Position numbers and translations under genes: made by a program. The notes under the pieces were generated by a model that was given only the letters and a program-made list of their open reading frames with translations, searched no databases and was not told where the DNA came from. Shown here piece after piece: positions 46,991-56,592 of a stretch of 64,000 bases of DNA (the first letter of the stretch is position 1; the number at the start of each line of letters is the position of its first letter). Source of the stretch: Candidatus Contendibacter sp. (lineage in GTDB: Bacteria; Pseudomonadota; Gammaproteobacteria; Competibacterales; Competibacteraceae); assembly GCA_029624675.1 (NCBI GenBank), contig JARSSP010000048.1, forward strand, positions 1-64,000, given 5' to 3'.

Positions 46991-49900
46991 TCAGTGGGTT
47001 TTTTCGTTCAGCGCCAGCGTTTTTATGATCGGGTCGTAATCGTAGTTGTCGGTATATCGGCGCAGAAGTTGACCGAGCGCCGCGTCCCGTTCGGCCACGC
47101 GCCCGATCAGTGCATCGATGCGTTCGGTATTCAGAGTGACCAGGGCGTCCGCCAGATCCTGTCGCAGCGCTTCCGGCAATGCCGCCAGGTCTGCTTGATC
47201 GACTGTTGTCCTGGTCACGGCGGACGGAGTCGCGCGCTTCTGGTAGAGGTACCGCGCGCCCAGGTGCCGCGCCAGGCAATCGAAGATCGCCGCCGGCTGA
47301 AACGGTTTGTGCACCACATCGTTCATGCCGGCCGCCAGCATTTCCTGATGCTGTTCGACGAATACGGAAGCGGTCAGGGCGACGATCTTGACCTCCCGGC
47401 CACCCTCCAGGTTCCGAATGCGCCGAGTCGCCTCCAACCCGTCCATCTCTGGCAGGCGCCGATCCATCCAGATGAAGTGAGGCCGCCAGCGCTGGAACAG
47501 TTCGACTCCCTGGACGCCGTTCTCGGCGGTTCGCACCTGAAACCCCGCCTCGCTCAGCAACCGACTCAGTAGCTGAGCGTTCTCCGGTTGGTCCTCGACG
47601 ACCAGGACCCGATAGTCCGGCTGGCCCGGCTCTAGGGTCGACACGTCGCCCGGATCGAACGTGCTAGCTGGCATCTCGGACTCGGCGATAGGCTCGACCG
47701 GCAGCTCGATCTGGAAGCAGCTACCTCGCCCAAGCTGGCTGGTCACGCCGATCCGACCGCCCATCAATTCCACGAATTGCCGAGTGATGGCCAGCCCCAG
47801 GCCGGTTCCCTTTTGCGCGCCGGTCTTTTCCACTTGCGCGAACGGGTCAAAGATCCGGAGTTGATCCGCCACTGCGATGCCGATTCCGCTGTCTTCCACT
47901 TCAATCGACAACCGCAAGCCGCATGACTCCGGCGTGGCTCCCAGCCGCAGGATCACCTCGCCCTGCTCGGTGAACTTGATGGCGTTGCCGACTAAGTTGA
48001 CCAACGCTTGCCGCAACTTGGTTTCGTCGCCGCGAACCAGCCGAGGTAGCGCCGAGGATTGCTCCAGTCGCAACCTCAAACCCTTTTCGGTGGCCCGCCC
48101 TCGCATCAACTCCACGACATCGTGCGCCAGAGTGCCGAGATTGAGTGGTTTGATTCGTGCTTGCAGGCGACCGGCTTCGATCTTGGCCATGTCCAGAATA
48201 TCGTTGATCAGGGCCAGCAGGTGCTCGCCGCTACGATTGATGATGTCCAGGCTTTGCCGCAGGTGGTTGTCGGTGATGGACGCATCCCGCCGCATCAACG
48301 CCGAGAAGCCCAGAATCGCATTCAGCGGCGTGCGCAATTCATGGCTCATGTTCGCCAGGAAGAGCGATTTTGCCCGATTCGCGGCTTCGGCCGCGTCCTT
48401 GGCGCGCGCCAAATCCGCGGTCCGTTCCCTAACCAACTCTTCCAGGTGGTCCCGGTAGGCAATCAGTTCTCGTTCCGCCCGCTTGCTTTCGGTGATGTCG
48501 GTGATCGCGGCGAAGGAGCCGGCAAAATGACCCTCCGAATCGTGGAGCGGCTTGGGCGAGACGAGAGTTAAAATCACGCCGCCATCTTTCTTCAACCATT
48601 CCAGTTCGTAGCGTTCGGCGATTCCCTGCTTGCGCCGTTCGAACTGAACACGGAAAACAGCCTTGCCGTCGTCGCTCAACAGGGTTTCCAAGGCGGCGTC
48701 CCGCAGTTCCTCGTTGGAAAAGCCGGTCATGAGTTGAAATTGGGGGTTGGCGTAAGTCAACCTAGCCTCGCGGTCGATGGCGATCAGGCCTTCGCCCATC
48801 GATTCGATCAAGGCCCGGTACCGCTCCTCGCTAGTTTTCAGCGCGATCTCCGCCTGTTTGCGCTCGGTAATATCGGTATGGGTGCCCACCATCCGCAACG
48901 GGTGGCCGGCGGCATCACGCTCCACCACCAGCCCTCGGGCCAGAATCCAGCGCCATCCTCCGGATTTGCTCCGCATCCGCAATTCGACGGCGTAGGTCTC
49001 GCCATGCTCGAAGTGTTGACGAACCCTCCGCTCCGCCCGTTCAACGTCGTCGGGATGGAGCAGACCGATCCACGCGGCGCGGTTTTGCGGAAACTCATAC
49101 GGTTCGTAGTCCAGCATCGTGTAATAGCGGGGGCTGAAAACGGTTTCGCCGGTCGGCACGCGCCAATCCCACACCCCTTCGTTCACCGCGTCGAGGGTGA
49201 GCGTCAGCCGTTGCTGGCTGTCGCGCAGTCGGATTTCCGCTTTCCGCCGGGCCACGAGCGCGCCGCTCAACAGAAAGATGAAGGCGGTCGCAGCGGTGGC
49301 GAACGCTGCCGCCACGAAAATCTTGCTCTTGTGCTCTTCGTAAAACGAATAGGGCTGATTGAGAATGACGCTGCCCTCGGGCAGGGTGCTTTTCGGGATG
49401 TCGAAACGCCGCAGTTGAACGTAGTCGAACATCGGGCGGGTCACGCCTTGCTTGATGACCGGAATGCGATCCACCACCTCGCCGTCCAGCACTCGTCGCG
49501 CCAGGCGGGCGACTAACTCGCCCTGATGGTAGCCGTCGATGATGTGGCCGCCGACGATGCCGTAACCGATATATAGATCCAGCAGGCCGTAGACCGGAAC
49601 GGGACTGGCGGCGGTCAACCGCCGGGCGAAATCGGGCGCCTTCACGTACTGGCCCTGGGCGTCGCGCAGAAAGACGCCCAGCAACACCACCGTATCGGTG
49701 GGAAGCGCGCGAACGCGCTCGATGGCTTGCGCCTCGGTCATCGGCTCGGCGTAGTCGATCCGGAGGCGTGGATAGCGGCCGGCAATCTGTCGCCGGATAT
49801 CGTCGGCCCAAGCCTGCCCGGTCAAGTCCGGGTCGTTGAGCACGAACAGCGTCTTCATCGTCGGATGGGCCTTGACGATGATATCCAGGGTCGCGACCGC

Positions 49901-50419
49901 GTCGAACGTCTCCGCCGCGCCAGTGAACGAATGTTGTCCCGCCAACATCTCGTCCCGGAAAAAGTTGACCCCACAGAACACCACGGGAACGTCCGGAAAC
50001 AACTCGTCGCGGTATTCCCGCAGGAAGTCGAACGCGAAATTGTCGGAGGCGATAATCACCGCGAATTGGGTGTCGCGGTATTTATAGCGATACAGATCGT
50101 GGAGCATGCGCGCGTAGGTCGCATCGTTGATCCGCTTGGTGTCCATGTATTCGAAATGCAATTCCAGCGGATCCTCCGCCGGTTTGAGCACATCGGTCAC
50201 CGCCCGCTTGATGCCGTCGTCCCACATGAAGCCGGCATGATAGGAAGCCAGGATCAACACTTCGCGCCGTGCGCTGCTCGCCGGCGCCGCCAAGGCGGGG
50301 AACGCCACCCACAGGCAGGAGACGAGCGCCGCGGCTAGGGCGAGATAACCCACCACGCGATCGGAGCACGGAATCGAATCGCGGCGCAAGGGCAGCGGGG
50401 AACCGGCAAGAACGGGCAT
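46991..50419 (-). CDS. Hybrid sensor histidine kinase with periplasmic ABC-binding-protein-like sensor
   Basis: A 1142-residue membrane sensor. An N-terminal membrane segment precedes a periplasmic ABC_sub_bind-type domain (about 50-330, EVLILASYHAGFMWDDGIKRAV, VIIASDNFAFDFLREY, PVVFCGVNFF). A second membrane helix lies near 370-390. Two PAS/PAC domains follow (about 400-640), then the phosphoacceptor His near 692 (FLANMSHELRTPLNAILGF), an ATPase domain and a receiver with its aspartate near 986 (IWMDRRLPEMDG). The C-terminal 100 residues are helical and could be a partial phosphotransfer module but lack an obvious His motif. The ligand and output are unknown; it is transcribed away from srfB. 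Confidence 0.92.
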   Translation of the reverse strand: MPVLAGSPLPLRRDSIPCSDRVVGYLALAAALVSCLWVAFPALAAPASSARREVLILASYHAGFMWDDGIKRAVTDVLKPAEDPLELHFEYMDTKRINDATYARMLHDLYRYKYRDTQFAVIIASDNFAFDFLREYRDELFPDVPVVFCGVNFFRDEMLAGQHSFTGAAETFDAVATLDIIVKAHPTMKTLFVLNDPDLTGQAWADDIRRQIAGRYPRLRIDYAEPMTEAQAIERVRALPTDTVVLLGVFLRDAQGQYVKAPDFARRLTAASPVPVYGLLDLYIGYGIVGGHIIDGYHQGELVARLARRVLDGEVVDRIPVIKQGVTRPMFDYVQLRRFDIPKSTLPEGSVILNQPYSFYEEHKSKIFVAAAFATAATAFIFLLSGALVARRKAEIRLRDSQQRLTLTLDAVNEGVWDWRVPTGETVFSPRYYTMLDYEPYEFPQNRAAWIGLLHPDDVERAERRVRQHFEHGETYAVELRMRSKSGGWRWILARGLVVERDAAGHPLRMVGTHTDITERKQAEIALKTSEERYRALIESMGEGLIAIDREARLTYANPQFQLMTGFSNEELRDAALETLLSDDGKAVFRVQFERRKQGIAERYELEWLKKDGGVILTLVSPKPLHDSEGHFAGSFAAITDITESKRAERELIAYRDHLEELVRERTADLARAKDAAEAANRAKSLFLANMSHELRTPLNAILGFSALMRRDASITDNHLRQSLDIINRSGEHLLALINDILDMAKIEAGRLQARIKPLNLGTLAHDVVELMRGRATEKGLRLRLEQSSALPRLVRGDETKLRQALVNLVGNAIKFTEQGEVILRLGATPESCGLRLSIEVEDSGIGIAVADQLRIFDPFAQVEKTGAQKGTGLGLAITRQFVELMGGRIGVTSQLGRGSCFQIELPVEPIAESEMPASTFDPGDVSTLEPGQPDYRVLVVEDQPENAQLLSRLLSEAGFQVRTAENGVQGVELFQRWRPHFIWMDRRLPEMDGLEATRRIRNLEGGREVKIVALTASVFVEQHQEMLAAGMNDVVHKPFQPAAIFDCLARHLGARYLYQKRATPSAVTRTTVDQADLAALPEALRQDLADALVTLNTERIDALIGRVAERDAALGQLLRRYTDNYDYDPIIKTLALNEKTH

Positions 50420-50671
50420 GAGTGATTTCCGGTGGGAAGCTTTCGTCGTGGCTTTCGACTAAATTGACAGGGCGTGAAACCCTTGCGTAACCGACCGTCC
50501 TCGACCTGGGTTTGGTCTCTCGCCTCGGCAAGCGATTCCAGCCCGCTCGGGGCGAGGAAAACCCGGCCGGTCGAAAAGCCGTACAATGCGTCCCGGGCCG
50601 AATGAGGCGGTCGCGACTCCGGTCAGGTCGGAATTCCCCAAGGATAGCCGTATTTGCGAAGGTAACCAGCC
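50420..50671. other. Divergent intergenic region between the hybrid kinase and srfB
   Basis: No gene. A perfect TTGACA at 50464-50469 and a TACAAT at 50582-50587 are visible on the plus strand but neither has a well-spaced partner element. The srfB ribosome site is weak. Confidence 0.3.
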
Positions 50672-53587
50672 ATGTTGGCAAAACTCAAAACCCTTGCTCC
50701 GCTCGTCAACCTGATTCCAAACACGGCGATCCAGTTTCTGGATTTCGGTTTCAATCTCAACGAAACGCGGGTCTCGCGGGCCTTCTTGGCGGAACCCGGC
50801 GCCGATGGTCGCGCCATCCTAACCGCGCTGTACCCAGACGACGCTGGTGGCCAGTTCGTCACCCAGGACGGGCGAGCGGTTCCACCGGAGCAGGTCTATT
50901 CGCTGAACGCCGCCAAAGCCGCTGGCATTCTCGATGGCGCCTGGATTCCGGTTCCGTTTCTGCGCATTCGGGAACCGCGCCCGGACGGCTATCACCTGTT
51001 CGACCAGGGGCCGACCAACTGGGCGCGGGCGCGGCTGGTGGAATTGCCGACGCCGGACGCCGAGGGCCACACCCACCGCGCGACCCTGGCCTTTGACACC
51101 CAACTGCTGCCCACTCGCGAGGGTCGACCCTATCTCGCCCCCAGCCCACTGGACATGCAGTCCGGCGAGGAATTCGCCCTCACCGACACCGAGGCCGATA
51201 TGGCCTGGTTCCTGGAACAGGAATGGGTGCGGGAATGGCTCTTCCAGCGATTTCACGCCTTCGAACTGCGTCGTCGCGCCCCGCGCCGAGTGGACGAGGC
51301 CGAGTTGCGCAAGAGTCCGGACGCGGTCGCTGCGTATCTGACCGCCTTGACCCTGCTGCGCCGGGCGGTCCAGCCACCGCGTCTGCGCTTCACTTTCGTC
51401 GATGAAGGGCCGACCGCCCGGCTCAACCAGCCGGTGGACGTGGACTTGGTGCTGGACATCGGCAATTCCCGTACCTGTGGGATCTTGATGGAAACCAGCG
51501 GCGACGCCCCGGTGGACATGAACGACAGCTACCGGCTGGAGCTGCGCGACTTGAGCCATCCCGAGCGGGTCTACGACGAACCCTTTCCCAGCCGGATCGA
51601 GTTCGTGCGCGGCGCGTTCGGCGACGAGAAGTTGTCGCGCCGCAGCGGGCGGGCCAGCGCGTTTCTGTGGCCGACGGTGACCCGGGTCGGTTTCGAGGCC
51701 CAGGCGCTATCCTGGTTCAGTCACGGCGCGGAGGGCAACACCGGCTTGTCCGGCCCCAAGCGTTATCTGTGGGATACCGATCCGCGCCATCATCCCTGGC
51801 GCTTCAATCCTGGCCCGGCCAGCGCCGGTGACAGTGGCCCGGTCACCACCGGTCCCTTCGTCGGCTACCTGCGCGAGGACGGCGAGGAGCTGGCCGCCGG
51901 CGAGCCCCCCGCCGTGACCGCCTTGTTCGCCCGTGGCTCGCTGATGAGCTTCTTCGTCGCCGAGGTGCTGCTGCAAGCCTTCGTCCAGGCCAACTCACCG
52001 GCCCGCCGCTACGAGCGGGTCTATTCCGAGGCCCCGCGCCGACTGCGACGGGTCATCCTGACCCTGCCGACCGCCATGCCGCTGGCCGAGCGCAAGCTGT
52101 TCGCCCGGCGAGTCGGGACCGCCATTCGCTTGACCTGGCGCGCGCTGGGGCTGGACGAGAGCCAGGCCCCGGAGCCGTTCCTGCAATGGGACGAGGCCAC
52201 CGGCACCCAGATCGTGTTCCTGTACAACGAGATCAAGCACAACTTCCAGGGCGACGCCGCGCTGTTGTTCCAAGTCTTTGGCCGGATGCGCGAGGGATAC
52301 GGCGAATCCCCTACCCTGCGGCTGGCCAGCATCGACATCGGCGGCGGCACCACCGACTTGATCGTGACCACCTATCAGTTGGAAGGCGGCACGGCGGTCA
52401 AGCCGACCCAGGAATTCCGCGAGGGTTTCAACATCGCCGGCGACGACGTGCTGTGCGGACTGATCGAGCGCAACGTGTTGCCGGCGCTGCTGGACGCCAT
52501 CCGTAAGAGCGGCGCGGCGAACCCGGAGGAATTGCTGGCCCGGCTGCTGGGCGCCAACCGTGGCGATCAGGCCGAGCGCGACCGGGTGTTGCGCCGCCAG
52601 TTCGCCAACCAGGTTGCGCTACCGCTGGCGCTGGAACTGCTGCACCGCTACGAGAACGCCGACCTGAGCGCCGGCAACGAAGCCGTGACCCTGAAACTCG
52701 CCGATGTCTATCCGGCCGGCGCGGGGCCGCACGAACAGGTGGTGGCGTTTCTGGAAGAAGCGGTGCGCGTCGACGGCGGCCAGGGTTTCAAACTGGCCGA
52801 CGTGGCGTTCGCCACCACCATGCTGGCGCTCGACACCACGGTGCGCCGCATTCTCGGTCAGGTGCTGAGCGATCTGTGCGAGGTGGTGTACCTGTACGAC
52901 TGCGACTATCTGCTGATTTCCGGGCGGCCTTGCCGACTGCCGGCGGTGCGGGCGGCGATTCTGGCCAAGCTACCCGCGCCGCCGGATCGCATCGTCAGCC
53001 TGCACACCTACCGGGTCGGTGATTGGTATCCGTTCCGCTCGGTCAGCGGGCGCTTGACCGATCCCAAGACCACGGCGGCGGTCGGGGCCATGGTCTGCGC
53101 GCTGTCGGAAGGACAGTTGTACAAGTTCAACCTGCGCAGCCGCGAATTGGGGATGAAGTCCACCGCCCGCTTCGTCGGAGTGCTGGAGCAAACCGGCCGG
53201 TTGAAACAGGACAACGTGTTGTTCGCCAATCTGGAACTGGAGGATCGCAAGACCCGGTTGCCGGAGGCGACTTTCGATTTTTACGCGCCGGTATTCCTGG
53301 GCTTCCGGCAACTGGGGGTGGAACGCTGGCCGGCGACCCCGTTGTATCGCATCACCTTCGCCCGCCCGCAGGACGCTCGCGCCAAGGCGTTGCCGCTCAA
53401 GGTGACGCTGGAACGCGCCACCGATGAAAACGTGGACCTGGATTTCAAGGTGACCGACGTGGCCGACGCCAACGGCAATCAGCAACCGGGCGGCGTGGTG
53501 CAACTGAAGTTGCAGACGCTCAAGGACGAGTACGGCTACTGGCTGGACACCGGTATTTTCTCCATCTCAGCCCGCGCGGGCGCCTGA
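50672..53587 (+). CDS. srfB: SrfB-family protein (actin/Hsp70-like ATPase fold)
   Basis: A 971-residue protein similar in size and layout to Salmonella SrfB (about 990). It carries two nucleotide-phosphate motifs of the actin/Hsp70 superfamily: DIGNSRTCG from D262 and DIGGGTTDL from D555. The N-terminal 250 residues are specific to the family. There is no signal peptide or membrane helix. srfABC genes were first named as SsrB-regulated in Salmonella; their biochemical role is unsettled. A membrane-protein gene follows 21 bp later; the expected P-loop partner srfC lies 9.3 kb downstream, past an inserted block. Confidence 0.85.
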   Translation: MLAKLKTLAPLVNLIPNTAIQFLDFGFNLNETRVSRAFLAEPGADGRAILTALYPDDAGGQFVTQDGRAVPPEQVYSLNAAKAAGILDGAWIPVPFLRIREPRPDGYHLFDQGPTNWARARLVELPTPDAEGHTHRATLAFDTQLLPTREGRPYLAPSPLDMQSGEEFALTDTEADMAWFLEQEWVREWLFQRFHAFELRRRAPRRVDEAELRKSPDAVAAYLTALTLLRRAVQPPRLRFTFVDEGPTARLNQPVDVDLVLDIGNSRTCGILMETSGDAPVDMNDSYRLELRDLSHPERVYDEPFPSRIEFVRGAFGDEKLSRRSGRASAFLWPTVTRVGFEAQALSWFSHGAEGNTGLSGPKRYLWDTDPRHHPWRFNPGPASAGDSGPVTTGPFVGYLREDGEELAAGEPPAVTALFARGSLMSFFVAEVLLQAFVQANSPARRYERVYSEAPRRLRRVILTLPTAMPLAERKLFARRVGTAIRLTWRALGLDESQAPEPFLQWDEATGTQIVFLYNEIKHNFQGDAALLFQVFGRMREGYGESPTLRLASIDIGGGTTDLIVTTYQLEGGTAVKPTQEFREGFNIAGDDVLCGLIERNVLPALLDAIRKSGAANPEELLARLLGANRGDQAERDRVLRRQFANQVALPLALELLHRYENADLSAGNEAVTLKLADVYPAGAGPHEQVVAFLEEAVRVDGGQGFKLADVAFATTMLALDTTVRRILGQVLSDLCEVVYLYDCDYLLISGRPCRLPAVRAAILAKLPAPPDRIVSLHTYRVGDWYPFRSVSGRLTDPKTTAAVGAMVCALSEGQLYKFNLRSRELGMKSTARFVGVLEQTGRLKQDNVLFANLELEDRKTRLPEATFDFYAPVFLGFRQLGVERWPATPLYRITFARPQDARAKALPLKVTLERATDENVDLDFKVTDVADANGNQQPGGVVQLKLQTLKDEYGYWLDTGIFSISARAGA

Positions 53588-53608
53588 CATCCGCTGTCCA
53601 ATGCACCC

Positions 53609-54250
53609 ATGAACCCTATTCCCCCCGCTTCTCCCCTGCATTCCAGCCTGCAAAAACTGGCTGCCGTTCACCGCCGGCGGTTGCGGCGGCTGAGCCTGCT
53701 GCTGTTCCTGGCCGTGGCGGGCACGTTGCTGTTCGAAATGATGATCGCCTTCACCAGCCAGGATGGCACGAACCTGCTGCTGCTGGGATTGATCGGCCTG
53801 CTGATGTTGCCGCTCGTGGCGTTGCTGGGTGGGTTGATGTGGTATCTGGATCACCGGTTGGCGCGTTCCCTGAACACCGCCGACCAACTGCTACGGGATT
53901 GTGCGCCGCAAGCCTTCCGGTTGGCGTCCATCGAGCGGGCCAGCCGCGATGGCGTGCTGGCCATGCTGCATCCATTGGCGGGCCACTCGCCGGCGGAGCC
54001 GGTTCATGCGCTGATCAATCCGTCGTTTCGCTGGAGTCCGCCACCGCGCCGGGAAACCGAGGTTCAGGTTCATTGCCGGGAACTGAGGCCGGGCAACGAA
54101 CTGGTCGCGCTGCAACCCGACGGCGTTCCCCTGCTGGGCAAGGTGGTGGATCGGACGGCGTATGACCGCCAGCGGCGAATGCTGCGCATCGCGGCCCTGG
54201 TTTTGCTCGGCGCGGCGCTGGTCGGGATTGGGGTGTTCGGGGGCGTGTAA
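53609..54250 (+). CDS. Membrane protein of unknown function linked to srfB
   Basis: A 213-residue protein I do not recognise. Two helices near residues 33-52 and 58-78 form a hairpin, followed by a soluble region (85-185) and a third helix at the C-terminus (about 190-210, IAALVLLGAALVGIGVFGGV). The soluble part has a run of turn-rich strands (EVQVHCRELRPGNELVALQPDGVPLLGKVVDR). It is not SrfA, which is larger and soluble. Position right after srfB, 21 bp apart, suggests it works with it. Confidence 0.6.
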   Translation: MNPIPPASPLHSSLQKLAAVHRRRLRRLSLLLFLAVAGTLLFEMMIAFTSQDGTNLLLLGLIGLLMLPLVALLGGLMWYLDHRLARSLNTADQLLRDCAPQAFRLASIERASRDGVLAMLHPLAGHSPAEPVHALINPSFRWSPPPRRETEVQVHCRELRPGNELVALQPDGVPLLGKVVDRTAYDRQRRMLRIAALVLLGAALVGIGVFGGV

Positions 54251-54268
54251 CTACTATTCACTCCTCTC

Positions 54269-54477
54269 GTCCGCATGTGGGAGGCGGGTTGGGATATGTA
54301 CAGGGAGCCAAAATCACCAGACTCGATTTACGGCGCGGTTAGCATCGGTGAGCTTTGGCGTTTTGGAATTCTGAACAGAAACGAAAAAGCATCCATCGAA
54401 TTTGCATACCTAATCGGGTCCCGGAAGATATAGAAAAATTGTTCACAGTAATAATCGGAATATTAAAGAAGACTTAA
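54269..54477 (+). pseudogene. 3' relic of a restriction-nuclease-like gene, frameshifted
   Basis: A short frame from 54296 reads YREPKSPDSIYGAVSIGE then LWRFGILNRNEK, ending at a stop near 54438. The adjacent frame then reads VPEDIEKLFTVIIGILKKT and stops at 54475-54477. Together they resemble the C-terminal end of nuclease-like proteins that finish with a YG(V/A)VTxGExWRF...L strand and a final VPEDLEKLF...GIL helix. The two parts are offset by one frameshift. It is AT-rich and lies just before hsdM, so it is probably debris of an earlier insertion. The family link is from memory of the pattern. Confidence 0.5.
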
Positions 54478-54495
54478 AAACCATCGAAACTGATT

Positions 54496-56592
54496 ATGAC
54501 CCGCGACCAACTCAAGAAGCTCGAAAAAGACCTCTGGTCCGCCGCTGACAAGCTGCGGGCGAATTCGGACCTGAAGGCCAGCGAATATTCCACTCCCGTT
54601 CTCGGTCTGATTTTCCTCAAGTTCGCCGATAACAAGTACCGCCAGCACGAGCCGGCCATCCTGACCGAGTGCGAGAAACTCAAGGGCACGCGCCGGGAAC
54701 GTCCTCTCGAAGACATCGCCGTCGAGAAATGCGGCTTTTATCTGGCCGAAATCGCGCGCTACGAACACCTGCTGCGCCTGCCCGGCGATCAGGACATTGT
54801 CAAGGCGATCCAGGCGGCGATGAAGTCCATCGAACGCAGCAGGCCCGAACTGGAAGGCGTGCTGCCGCAGCAGGAATATGACCGCTTCAGCCGTAAGGGG
54901 CAGGAGGAGCGGGGCCATCAGATTCTGCGGGCGTTGCTGAGGCAGTTCTCGGATATCCCCGCCGACGCCAGCGGCGATGTTTTCGGCCAGATTTACGAGT
55001 ATTTCCTCGGCGAGTTCGCGCTGTCCGAAGGTCAGGGCGGTGGCGAGTTCTTTACCCCGCGTTCGGTGGTGCGGCTGATGGTGGAGATCATCGAGCCGCG
55101 GGGAGGCTCGGTGTTTGATCCCGCCTGTGGTTCCGGCGGCATGTTCGTGCAGTCGGCCAAGTTCATCGAACAGCATCGGCGGGACGCCAACGCCAGCAGT
55201 GATGTTTATGTGTACGGCGTCGAGAAAACGCAGGAAACCGTCAAGCTGGCCAAGATGAATCTGTTCGTGAACAGCCTGCGCGGCGAGATCAAGCAGGCCA
55301 ACACCTACGCCGAGGACCCTTTTCATAGCGTTGGGCGGTTCGATTACGTCCTGGCCAATCCGCCGTTCAACGTGGATGACGTCGGCTTCAGCCTGGTGGA
55401 GAAGGACCGACGCTTCAATACCTACGGCCTGCCGCGCAACAAGACCAAGGCCAAAAAGGCCGAGGCGGCGAATGAGACCGTGCCCAACGCTAATTATCTT
55501 TGGATCAATCTGTTCGCCACCTCCTTGAGGCCGGGCGGTCGCGCGGCGCTGGTAATGGCCAATTCAGCGTCGGACGCCCGCCATTCCGAAGCCGAGATCC
55601 GCCGCCAACTGATCGAACACAATTTGATCTACGGCATGGTGGCACTGCCGTCCAACCTGTTCTACACGGTGACCCTGCCGGCCACGCTCTGGTTTTTCGA
55701 CCAGGGCCAGCGGGACGAGCGCATCCTGTTCATTGACGCCCGCAACATCTTCACCCAGATCGACCGCGCCCACCGCGAACTCAGCGACGAGCAAATCCAG
55801 AACATCGCCGTCATTCCGCGCCTGCACAAAGGGCGGCGGCGGGAGTTCGTCAGCCTAGTGGATCGCTACTTCAACGAGGGGATGGCGCGGCTGTTGCAAA
55901 ACCAGACGCATATCCCGGCGCTGGCGGACCGGCTGCGGGCGGCGCTGGCGGAAGCGGGTGACGGCGAGGCCTGGATGCAGGCGGTGGAAAACTTGCGCGC
56001 GCAATGGGCCAGCCTTGGACCGCTGGAAGCAGCGCAGTCGGCGTATTTCGAAGCGCATCGCGCGGATACGGACCTTGACGCCAGGAACCAAGCCCAGCGT
56101 GATCTGCGGCTGAAGTTCGCGCCGTTCTTTGCCGGTCTGCACGCCAGCCTGAAGCACCTCGACAAGGCTATCCGCGATAGTGAAAAGCGACAGGCCGAAG
56201 CCGCCCGCGCGGACGGCAAGCGCGCCGGCGCGAACCGTCAAACCCGGGCGCTGAAGGAGGCGGTGCAGGCGCTGCACGACGAGGTGAAGACCGCCGAGAG
56301 TTATTACCGGCATACCGAGTGGTTGCAGGAGCGTTTCCCCGAAGCGAAGTATGAGGACGTAGTCGGGCTGTGCAAGCTGGCGACAAAGGCCGATCTGAAG
56401 GAACAGGATTATTCGCTCAATCCAGGGCGCTATGTCGGCGTGGTGATTGAGGAAGATGGGAAGAGTGAAGATGACTTCATTGCTGATCTTCTCATACTCA
56501 ATGAGGAAATTAGAAAGCTAAATGCGGAAGCTCATACAATTAGCCAGGTTATAGAGCATAACGTTTCACAGATTATAGAGGATGCATCGTGA
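54496..56592 (+). CDS. hsdM: Type I restriction-modification system, methylation subunit
   Basis: A 698-residue N6-adenine methyltransferase. The HsdM N-terminal helical bundle covers about residues 5-150 (LKKLEKDLWSAADKLRANSDL), followed by the catalytic domain with motif I at D208 (DPACGSGGMFVQS) and motif IV at N288 (NPPF). It is longer than E. coli HsdM (529) owing to a charged, probably coiled-coil extension from about 460 to 690. Base composition falls sharply in the last 140 bp, continuing into hsdS. The stop overlaps the hsdS start (GTGA). It pairs with HsdS and HsdR downstream. Confidence 0.95.
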   Translation: MTRDQLKKLEKDLWSAADKLRANSDLKASEYSTPVLGLIFLKFADNKYRQHEPAILTECEKLKGTRRERPLEDIAVEKCGFYLAEIARYEHLLRLPGDQDIVKAIQAAMKSIERSRPELEGVLPQQEYDRFSRKGQEERGHQILRALLRQFSDIPADASGDVFGQIYEYFLGEFALSEGQGGGEFFTPRSVVRLMVEIIEPRGGSVFDPACGSGGMFVQSAKFIEQHRRDANASSDVYVYGVEKTQETVKLAKMNLFVNSLRGEIKQANTYAEDPFHSVGRFDYVLANPPFNVDDVGFSLVEKDRRFNTYGLPRNKTKAKKAEAANETVPNANYLWINLFATSLRPGGRAALVMANSASDARHSEAEIRRQLIEHNLIYGMVALPSNLFYTVTLPATLWFFDQGQRDERILFIDARNIFTQIDRAHRELSDEQIQNIAVIPRLHKGRRREFVSLVDRYFNEGMARLLQNQTHIPALADRLRAALAEAGDGEAWMQAVENLRAQWASLGPLEAAQSAYFEAHRADTDLDARNQAQRDLRLKFAPFFAGLHASLKHLDKAIRDSEKRQAEAARADGKRAGANRQTRALKEAVQALHDEVKTAESYYRHTEWLQERFPEAKYEDVVGLCKLATKADLKEQDYSLNPGRYVGVVIEEDGKSEDDFIADLLILNEEIRKLNAEAHTISQVIEHNVSQIIEDAS

